The notes beneath the pieces were generated by a model. The model had not been told where the DNA came from, made no database searches, and saw only the letters and a list, made by a program, of their open reading frames with translations. Below are positions 56,634 to 64,000 of a stretch of 64,000 nt of DNA, in pieces. Within the stretch, counting starts at the first letter, position 1. Every line of letters begins with the position of its first letter. The stretch spans positions 25,000,477-25,064,476 of the forward strand of contig NC_092286.1 of assembly GCF_036320965.1 (NCBI RefSeq). The letters are read 5' to 3'. Source of the stretch: Panulirus ornatus. Lineage: Eukaryota > Arthropoda > Malacostraca > Decapoda > Palinuridae. Made by a program: the position numbers and the translations under genes.

Positions 56634-57178
56634 CTGGGAGTGTTTATGAGGGAGTGTGTTGATGAGGGAGTGTGTTTATGAGGGAGTGTGTTTATGAGGG
56701 AGTGTGTTTATGAGGGAGTCTGTTTATGAGGGAGTGTGTTGATGAGGGAGTGTGTTTATGAGGGAGTGTGTTTATGAGGGAGTGTGTTTATGAGGGAGTG
56801 TGTTTATGAGGGAGTGTGTTTATGAGGGAGTGTGTTTATGAGGGAGTGTGTTTATGAGGGAGTGTGTTTATGAGGGAGTGTGTTTATGAGGGAGTGTGTT
56901 TATGAGGGAGTGTGTTTATGAGGGAGTGTGTTTATGAGGGAGTGTGTTTATGAGGGAGTGTGTTTATGAGGGAGTGTGTTTATGAGGGAGTGTGTTTATG
57001 AGGGAGTGTGTTTATGAGGGAGTCTGTTTATGAGGGAGTGTGTTTATGAGGGAGTGTGTTTATGAGGGAGTCTGTTTATGAGGGAGTCTGTTTATGAGGG
57101 AGTGTGTTTATGAGGGAGTGTGTTTATGAGGGAGTGTGTTTATGAGGGAGTGTGTTTATGAGGGAGTGTGTTTATGAG
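56634..57178. repeat. 16-bp minisatellite (GAGGGAGTGTGTTTAT)
   Basis: About 34 almost identical 16-bp units. Confidence 0.97.
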
Positions 57179-57271
57179 GCTTCTCATCCCGGGGGAGCGA
57201 AGCCGGCCTCAACGTGTCTGTTAAATATTAACGGTGGAGCATGATGGAGTGGCAACGGGTTAGGAAGATGT

Positions 57272-57272
<1 letters not shown>

Positions 57273-57347
<75 letters not shown>
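57273..57347. repeat. (CT)n microsatellite
   Basis: Pure CT tract. It faces a GA tract at 57418-57479 and could fold back on it. Confidence 0.95.
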
Positions 57348-57349
<2 letters not shown>

Positions 57350-57369
57350 GACCTGGACATGCAGGCTGG

Positions 57370-57401
57370 TGTGTGTGTGTGTGTGTGTGTGGATGTGAGA
57401 G

Positions 57402-57480
<79 letters not shown>
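57370..57480. repeat. (GT)n, (GATA)n and (GA)n cluster
   Basis: GT run at about 57370-57392, a few GATA units, then a GA run to 57479. Confidence 0.95.
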
Positions 57481-57485
<5 letters not shown>

Positions 57486-57499
57486 GGGCGTCTGAGGTG

Positions 57500-57720
57500 G
57501 CCAGAGACTTTGACTACATGACAACGGTCGTCAGGGCCAGAATGACAGATGGCCTCCCTCTAGGCTCACTCTTGGAGCCGCTGGTGTTTCTGACCTGCGT
57601 TACGTGACCTGGACTCTGTGTGTGTGTGTGTGTGTGAGTGTGTGTGTGTGTGTGTGTAGGAGGTGCAAGATGTTGCAGAATCAATTAATGCAACACGACA
57701 CAGGGACCTGGACAGATCCA
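57500..57720 (+). pseudogene. LINE reverse transcriptase fragment (GxPxGSxLxPLxF block)
   Basis: Plus-strand translation RMTDGLPLGSLLEPLVFLTC fits the RT block [20 protein letters not shown] of Jockey/CR1 elements. A stop and a GT microsatellite follow, and the sequence after it (QDVAESINATRHRDLDRSTE) could be continuing element DNA. Degraded; no catalytic motif remains. Confidence 0.5.
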
Positions 57721-57724
57721 CTGA

Positions 57725-58195
57725 AGTCAGACAAGGAACGAATGCAGTTCATCTGTGTACGTAATGGTATGAAAATGGGAAGGACTGAGAATGGACGAAT
57801 CTTGTGTTATTATGATAGTAATCAAATGAGTTTGGTGTGACTGTATTTGAAGTAAATGAGTTTTGTGTGATTGATATCAATCAAATGAGTTTTGTGTGAT
57901 TGATATTTTGTGTGTGATTGGAGAAAATAAGATGAGGGGACCTTACATTTCACCCAGTGTGTATAGAGAAACGTGGACTTATAAAGTCCTTCTGGCTTAC
58001 TTTTCCACTTTACACTTTAAGGTGAGTAATTATGTGAGGCCACTTTGCTCCATATGTACCACTTTAATATGCCAAATGCTTCCATGGCATTTGAACTTTA
58101 GTTATTTCATTTATATTATCGCAAATGTTACTCATTCTCAACACATCTGTCCAGATCCTCCACACACCTGCTTCTCTTCCTCATACTCTCTGTAG
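57725..58195. other. Low-copy DNA
   Basis: AT-rich mixed DNA with three copies of an AAATGAGTTTTGTGTGATTG repeat at about 57822-57903. No gene recognised. Confidence 0.4.
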
Positions 58196-58199
58196 AACA

Positions 58200-58760
58200 G
58201 CAAAATGTTCTTCAGCTCAAGAACAATCTGTTCTCCACACAGCAAAATGTTCTTCAGCTCAAGAACAGTCTGTTCTCCAGCTCAAGAACAGTATGTTCTC
58301 CACAGCAGAATGTTCTCCAGCTCGAGAACAGTATGTTCTCCACAGCAGAATGTTCTCCATCTCAAGAACAGTATGTTCTCCACAGCAAAATGTTCTCCAC
58401 CTCAAGAACAGTATGTTCTCCACAGCAGAATGTTCTCCATCTCAAGAACAGTATGTTCTCCACAGCAAAATGTTCTCCAGCTCGAGAACGGTATGTTCTC
58501 CACAGTAGAATGTTCTCCAGCTCGAGAACTGTATGTTCTCCACAGCAAAATGTTCTCCAGCTCATGAACAGTATGTTCTCCACAGTAAAATGTTCTCCAT
58601 CTCATGAACAGTATGTTCTCCACAGTAAAATGTTCTCCAGCTCGAGAACAGTATGTTCTCCACAGCAAAATGTTCTCCAGCTCAAGAACAGTATGTTCTC
58701 CACACAGCAAAATGTTCTCCATCTCAAGAACAGTATGTTCTCCACAGCAAAATGTTCTCA
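58200..58760. repeat. 40-bp minisatellite (GTTCTCCAGCTCAAGAACAG)
   Basis: About 14 units of 40 bp (28 bp for some), with GTTCTCCAGCTCAAGAACAG plus TATGTTCTCCACAGCAAAAT. GTTCT and AGAAC form small inverted arms in each unit. Confidence 0.95.
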
Positions 58761-58761
58761 A

Positions 58762-58880
58762 CAAATACCTTACCATAGAAAATGGATTAGGGTAGACTCA
58801 ACTAATACCCTACCATAGAAAATGGATTAGGGTAAACTCACCTAATACCCTACCATAGAAAATGGATTAGGGTAGACTCA
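58762..58880. repeat. 40-bp repeat (TACCATAGAAAATGGATTAG)
   Basis: Three nearly identical copies. Confidence 0.95.
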
Positions 58881-59044
58881 ACCACTGAGGTCCCTCTGTA
58901 TCGTGGATGTTAGATATCTATCGAAGTCTTCTGCTTGCACATCGATAGACTTTCTGAAGTGATATCTGAAGCTGAAGGTGAAGTAGTGGCTTCAGTTTTA
59001 CTATGTGTTGATAATGTGTTGTTATGAAGCTACGTTAAGTGTAC

Positions 59045-59538
59045 CAAGTCCATATAGTAGATAGATTGATAGATAGGTCGGTAAATAGATAGATAGATAG
59101 ATAGGCAGGTAGATAGATAAATAGGTAGATAGATAGATAGGTAGGCAGGTAGGCAGATAAACAGATAGATGGGTAGGTAGATAGGTAGGTAGGTAGATGA
59201 ATAGATAGTTAATAGGTAGATAGATAGAAAGTTTGATGTTAGATATATAGATGGATGATAGATAGATAGATAGGTAGTTAGATAAATAGATAGATAGGTA
59301 GATAGATACATAGATAGATAAAAAGGTAGGTAGATAGATATATAGGTAGAGAGATACATAGATAGGTAGATAGATAGATAGATAGGTAGATAGATATATA
59401 GGTAGAGAGATACATAGATAGATAGATAGATAGGTAGATAGATATATAGGTAGAGAGATACATAGATAGGTAGATAGATAGATAGATAGGTACATAGATA
59501 GGTAGATAGATAAGTAGAGAGAGAGAGAGAGAGAGAGC
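59045..59538. repeat. (GATA)n/(GGTA)n tetranucleotide array
   Basis: GATA runs interspersed with GGTA and TACATAGATA; GA run at the right end. Confidence 0.95.
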
Positions 59539-59684
59539 ATTGGTCCCACATCCACCCTTGACACCAGCCAGCGCCACAACCCAACCATGGTTGACCCCCA
59601 ACCACCTCATGTTTGACCTCTGGTGCACCAAGAGAGGGGTCACGACTGTTCGTGTGTGTGTGTGTCTGTGTCAGGTTAGGTCTT

Positions 59685-59685
59685 C

Positions 59686-59721
<36 letters not shown>

Positions 59722-59722
59722 C
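59685..59722. repeat. (GT)n microsatellite
   Basis: Pure GT tract. Confidence 0.95.
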
Positions 59723-59914
59723 GCGCTTAAGCATTATCTTGCCCCCGTTGAATGACCCCCCTCCCCCCCCCTCTCTGATGCTTTCTCATTGGCTGCTCAC
59801 GCCGACTATCTTACGCCTCGTTAGCCGGGCAGGCGAGGCCATTGCCCTGCTACCGGTCGTTACGGAAGGGGGATGGTGACCCCGAGGTCACATAGCGTAA
59901 CCCTGGGGGACCTG

Positions 59915-60283
59915 CTCCTCCTCCTCTTCTTCTTCTTCTTCTTCTTCTTCTTCTTCTTCCTCTTCCTCCTCCTCCTCTTCTTCTTCTTCTTCCTCTTCCT
60001 CCTCCTCCTCTTCTTCTTCTTCTTCCTCTTCCTCCTCCTCCTCTTCTTCTTCTTCTTCCTCTTCCTCCTCCTCCTCTTCTTCTTCTTCTTCTTCTTCTTC
60101 TTCTTCTTCCTCCTCCTCCTCCTCCTCTTCCTCCTCCTCCTCTTCTTCTTCTTCTTCTTCTTCTTCTTCTTCCTCCTCCTCCTCCTCCTCTTCCTCCTCC
60201 TCCTCTTCTTCTTCTTCTTCTTCTTCTTCTTCTTCCTCCACCTCCTCCTCCTCCTCTTCCTCCACCTCCTCCTCCTCCATTTC
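59915..60283. repeat. (TTC)n/(CTC)n trinucleotide array
   Basis: TTC and CTC runs in a recurrent order, pyrimidine only on the plus strand for about 370 bp. Confidence 0.97.
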
Positions 60284-60354
60284 TAACCTTCCACTGTATG
60301 TGATCCACCAGACCCACCAGAAACCTTCTACATAAACATACAAGTGACCCACAT

Positions 60355-60500
60355 TATATATATATATATCATTTTCCCTCATACTATTCGCCATTTCCCG
60401 CGCGAGCGAGGTAGCGTGAAGAACAGAGGCCTGACTGAGCCTTTGAGGGAATATCCTCACTTGGCCCCCTCCTCTGTTCCTCATCACTACTTCCCCTCAC
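60355..60500 (-). mobile_element. Probable LINE 3' end of a second subfamily
   Basis: TTTCCCGCGCGAGCGAGGTAGCG is like the TCTCCCGCGTTTGCGAGGTAGCG end seen at 13886 and 25447. The following AAGAACAGAGGCCTGACTGA is different. It is preceded by a short (TA)n. Likely a related element with a diverged 3' UTR. Confidence 0.5.
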
Positions 60501-60918
60501 CAGTCCCCCAGGGCCCCCTGTCGCTGAACATCACCTGGACTTCAGCCACTAGTTCATGAAAAGGCCTGATTGCACCACCACCACCACCGTCGCTTCATGC
60601 CACGGGAGATCCCTCGTCTCCACGTTGCAGTTCGCCACTAAAGCCACGGTCGAGGCACCAGGGTAGGAGAACCTCGCTTTACAACCATGTTAATCACGTG
60701 TGAAATATTCATATTCTAATCCGGCCAAACGTAAAAGAAATCATAAAGAAAAAAAATTGGTTCTCGAAGCCGACATACAACTGTCGTTGAGATTAAACTA
60801 CAACATGAAGGTTGTGGCGAGGTTGTGGCGAGGTTGTGGCGAGGCGATCCACTCTTACCTCGCCACAACCCAGGGGCTTACATAGCCACATTTACGACAG
60901 CCACCACAACACCTTCGC

Positions 60919-60977
<59 letters not shown>

Positions 60978-60990
60978 CCTCGTATTTCCA
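60500..60990. other. Low-copy spacer
   Basis: Mixed DNA with a CACCAC run (about 60575), a GGTTGTGGCGA repeat and hairpin (60810-60870), and a CA run (about 60918-60975). No gene recognised. Confidence 0.4.
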
Positions 60991-61550
60991 GGTTGTTTTA
61001 CGTGACGATTATCAAGGGCGGGAGAGGTTGAAAACCCTCCCTCTCTTTTGTAATTCAATTTGCAAAAATATGGAACAGAAGAAGGAGCCAAGCGAGGAGT
61101 GCTCATCCTCCTCGAAGGCTCGGGCTTGCAGGGTCTGGATATCTGTGGACGTCGCCAGGATAGGAAGGGATAGTAGATAACATGTCTGGGGAGAGGATTG
61201 TGGATAGACTGGCTAATGGTGAGAGAAAGCTCAAGGGGAAGGGGGAAGAATGCTTTGGAAATGCACTCTGGCTAAGTTCAGGGGGTTGGCAGTGTGAGAG
61301 TGTGAGTTAAGGAAGGGGTAGCACTGCTCCTTGAGGAGGAATAGTGAGTATGTGTGTGAGGAAGTGTCCCTCAGACTGATTTGTGAGAAAATGGAAGTAG
61401 ATTACGAGATATGGGTTATTGTTAGTACATGCACCCTTCGTATCGAGAGGAGTAAGGAAGAGAGGTGAGTGTTTTGCGAGGAGGTGAGTGAGTGCCTCAC
61501 CAATTTTGATCTGAGGGATCGAGTGAGTGGTGTTGTGGCGGTGCACTTGT
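60990..61550 (+). pseudogene. LINE endonuclease fragment, decayed
   Basis: GCTCATCCTCCTCGAAGGCT is shared with the copy at 5930-6640. Downstream, in a shifted frame, SLRLICEKMEVDYEIWVIVS and ERSKEER, FCEEVSECLTNFDLRDRV resemble the middle of LINE AP-endonuclease domains (EIWVISAYAP and F..L..CL). Several stops and deletions make it inactive. It covers a part of the domain missing from the first copy. Confidence 0.65.
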
Positions 61551-61579
61551 TGTGGGGGGGGGGGGGATGAGAGGATCCA

Positions 61580-62125
61580 CTATGAATGAAATCGGTGAAC
61601 AACACGTGGCGTTGTGTGCTGGAAAAAAAGGAGGACTGGTGATTGGAAATACCTGGTTATGAAGTGAGGGACGTACATAAAGTGGTGTGGTGTGGACAGG
61701 TGGTAAACTGACACACCACAACCCTCCAGCTGGTCATACCTGACAGATGGGGAGCATTCGTCCTGACGTAATGTGTTTGCAGGGAAAAAAAAACTAATAG
61801 AAACACAAAATACATTTTCGTGTTTTTCTCGGACATGTTGATGGATGATGTTGTGACGACTGGCTCTGTGAGCGTCACACTCATTGAAGGATATTACTGT
61901 GACGCCCCAGGCCTGGGCGGCACAGTCTTTGACCGTCACACATCCCGAGAAATATACAATTACTTTTGTGGAGTTCTTAGGGTAAAAGTATTCAGGCGTC
62001 AAAAGGGAGACACACTTCTTCGACAGTAATTGGAAAACTTCCCCCGCCAGAGCGATCTGGTCGCTTGTGGATGTGCAAGGCTTCGTGTCGCCGAGGTGAA
62101 CTGAACACCACTGGACATACACCAC
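61580..62125 (-). CDS. Hypothetical minus-strand open frame (181 codons)
   Basis: Unlike most long frames in the window this lies in non-repetitive DNA. The product has Cys and His scattered (CVSLLTPEYFYPKNSTKVIV; NECDAHRASRHNIIHQHVRE), no signal peptide, membrane span or motif I recognise, and no supporting neighbour or splice site. A chance open frame or part of an unknown element is as likely as a gene. Confidence 0.15.
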   Translation of the reverse strand: MVYVQWCSVHLGDTKPCTSTSDQIALAGEVFQLLSKKCVSLLTPEYFYPKNSTKVIVYFSGCVTVKDCAAQAWGVTVISFNECDAHRASRHNIIHQHVREKHENVFCVSISFFFPANTLRQDECSPSVRYDQLEGCGVSVYHLSTPHHFMYVPHFITRYFQSPVLLFFQHTTPRVVHRFHS

Positions 62126-62279
62126 TGACCACTGTAAAAATCAACTGATCCACTGAGGAAGTCGAGGGATGTTATAGGATCTCAGTCTGTCTGGTGGTCT
62201 GGTCCAACCATATCAACGGACAATTCCTGTAGGGACCATCTCTGTTGATCTGGGTCGCCGTTGCTCTCCCGGGATCCAG

Positions 62280-62708
62280 GAGCGCCTGGTGGAAGCATCC
62301 ACCCTGTGGCTCCTGGCTCACCATCTCCCTCAGGAAGGGGGCTCCTACATGGGCTCATCGCCCACTTACGCCCTCCGGGAGGAGACCCGTACCTCATCCG
62401 TCCTCTACAGCAGCCTCGACAACGTCTCTTGCCTCCTTCAGAAGCTCCATGAGATCCACCAAGATGCAGCTCTCGCGCGGAAAACCCATTCCAACTCTCC
62501 TGTTCCCATACCAGCTTCATGGACACCCCCCCCCCCCCCCGCCCTATCACCACCTTCACCCGGACTTTCCATTGGCTGTGGCTCTGAACTTCATGAATTC
62601 AGTGCTGACCCGATAGAGCCCTGTCTATCGCAAGTGTTCTCCAAACTCTTTCTCTCTCGTCACCCGTCGCTAATATCAGCAGCTGAGCTTCACACTGTGG
62701 TGGCTTAA
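62280..62708 (+). CDS. Possible 3'-terminal exon of an unknown gene
   Basis: A candidate acceptor (GGGATCCAG at 62271-62279) is followed in phase by ERLVEASTLWLLAHHLPQEG, TYALREETRTSSVLYSSLDN, SCLLQKLHEIHQDAALARK and a proline-rich stretch, ending TAA at 62706-62708. Composition is balanced, with Leu and Ser but no repeat. An AATAAA lies about 190 bp downstream. No domain is recognised, upstream exons are not seen, and the acceptor's pyrimidine tract is weak. Confidence 0.35.
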   Translation, partial: ERLVEASTLWLLAHHLPQEGGSYMGSSPTYALREETRTSSVLYSSLDNVSCLLQKLHEIHQDAALARKTHSNSPVPIPASWTPPPPPALSPPSPGLSIGCGSELHEFSADPIEPCLSQVFSKLFLSRHPSLISAAELHTVVA

Positions 62709-62893
62709 GCAACGACTCTATTGGGGGAAAAGCTGTCATCCATGCAAGCTCTACCGTCCATTTTGTGAGGTCTAGTTTGCTGAGAGTGGATATCGGTCAA
62801 CTATTTCTGTGGCAGCGATCCACCTGTGTGGATGGTCTTCGTCATAACAGTGTCTGGTTACAGTGTATTCTGATGTTCTGTAGTTCTAGTGAT

Positions 62894-62901
62894 GAATAAA
62901 C
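62894..62901 (+). promoter_or_regulatory. Possible polyadenylation signal
   Basis: GAATAAAC followed within 30 bp by GT-rich CACTTGTGTGTTACTTTGTC. Its position suits the open frame ending at 62708. Confidence 0.35.
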
Positions 62902-62929
62902 CTTTGCACACTTGTGTGTTACTTTGTCT

Positions 62930-63260
62930 TTCTTCCATTTTGATTTCGTGCTATTATACCTGGTCATTTCATGTCTATCTGTTGTAAACCATGTTGTAAT
63001 ATCGAGATACGTTAGTATTTTTTGAGAGTTTATTAAGTCTGTTTCTTCTCGTAGAAATTTTCATGTTAAGATTCTGTGTCTTCCTTCATAAAGTGTGGAG
63101 CGTCGGAAGTGGTTTTGCTGTTGCTCTCTGTATTTGTTCTAATTATTCTTCGTTTGATGACGAGAACTGAACACACTTCGTGATGAACCTCAGACGGTAG
63201 GGAGAGCTGGCTCTTGAGGTGAGGTTGGTAGAGGGTTGGCTATCTGGGGTTGCCGCCTTT
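62930..63260 (-). mobile_element. Possible LINE ORF2 C-terminal relic
   Basis: The minus strand at about 63110-63200 reads VQFSSSNEE then LEQIQRATAK, a weak likeness to the LExVQRRATR block of CR1-type elements. The rest is AT-rich with no convincing match. Confidence 0.25.
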
Positions 63261-64000
63261 TGCCCCTCACTGACTCACAGACTCACCAAGTGCTCGTCCA
63301 CAGCGTTCAGGACCATGAGTCATGATGAGAACATACCATGTATTGAAGATCAATCTTGCTCTGTGTGATGTGGTTAATTCCACCTCGACTGGATTGGGTA
63401 GAACTGTCCACAGTGTTTTTCTACATTTGATCATCCACTTATCTACCAGGGCCCTGCGCAACAGCAATAAGCCCCCATGAAGCTCCCTTTTTTGGATGCC
63501 GTGTGTCACAAGGTCTGCGCTAAATGTCGCGTGTTCATTCGAGGTTAAAGTTATTTCAGTGTGGATGTAAATTGTCCTCGCGCTGAGGTGTGTGTGTGGG
63601 AGGTTAATGCAGGTATGAATTTTTCACTCGGGTCGCGCTGTTCTTCAGGGCTCGTGTGCTAGAGGTACGCCTGCTCATGTGTTTGCTGTCCTGACTTCAC
63701 TGCCTCCAGGTACACAAGATACCTACACTTCCCTGCTACCTAACCTCTGAACCTGTTGGCGGCCTTCAGCGCGAGACACATGCATCAGCTGGGAACTGAA
63801 GTCTCCATATATACACACACCACCTTCACACACGACGTGACCACCCACTCACGAGCCAGCACTGACCCTCCCACGTCCTGACATGGAATTCCTTTAGCCT
63901 TAAACAAGTCCCTTAGTGCATCTGTCCCTGTCTTTTTTCCACCATCTTCCATCCCTCCCAATACCTTCGTCGTCTCTCCCACCTCCTCTCCTCACCAACC
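63260..64000. other. Low-copy DNA, no gene recognised
   Basis: Mixed composition with two short minus-strand frames (63267-63509 and 63785-63982, the latter DALRDLFKAKGIPCQDVGGS) that I do not recognise. Confidence 0.35.

Noticed and set aside
59045..59538. Tyr/Leu/Ser-rich minus-strand frames resembling membrane proteins
   Set aside because: GATA tetranucleotide repeat translation.

Overview
The window looks like nuclear DNA from an arthropod, most probably a decapod crustacean. There are no bacterial operons. About three quarters or more is tandem repeat, with very long (AT)n, (CT)n and (GT)n tracts. The dispersed repeats are non-LTR retrotransposon (LINE) and Penelope-like element (PLE) fragments that resemble, from memory, sequences common in lobster and crayfish genomes. 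The organism assignment is inference.

Layout. 0-5 kb: minisatellites built on a GTCGAC core, then an 18-bp C-rich array. 5-17 kb: a LINE endonuclease fragment with an in-frame 72-bp amplification, a 46-47-bp array, a 33-bp array, a PLE terminus, the C-terminal end of a LINE ORF on the minus strand, a LINE 3' end, and a second 46-47-bp array in the opposite orientation. 17-24.6 kb: a 2.2-kb CA/CACCCC block and 25-, 31-, 25- and 16-bp arrays. 24.6-27.4 kb: LINE reverse transcriptase and tRNA-SINE relics, microsatellites and a PLE foldback. 27.6-39 kb: 18-, 20/41-, 22- and about 12-14-bp arrays with one LINE C-terminal fragment. 39.4-41.7 kb: a LINE 3' UTR, then the only clear host gene remnant, a polycystin-family channel. 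42-47.3 kb: five more arrays. 47.6-50.8 kb: LINE fragments and a head-to-head PLE pair, one arm of which still encodes a GIY-YIG endonuclease. 51-59.5 kb: 33-, 32-, 10-, about 30-, 16- and 40-bp arrays with LINE scraps. 60-64 kb: mostly low-copy DNA with a decayed LINE endonuclease and a possible 3'-terminal exon followed by AATAAA.

Little here works together as a gene system. The host gene is a polycystin-like cation channel (first membrane span, extracellular polycystin domain, later spans and pore) whose frame is broken at about 40148, at about 40.9-41.0 kb and by a TAG at 41407. The breaks could be introns, assembly errors or decay. The most informative biology is in the repeats. One minisatellite family can be traced to the last codons of a LINE ORF, another arose inside a LINE endonuclease domain, and PLE copies form inverted pairs flanked on both outer sides by (AT)n. 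Nearly all long open frames in the window are translations of tandem repeats and are not genes.
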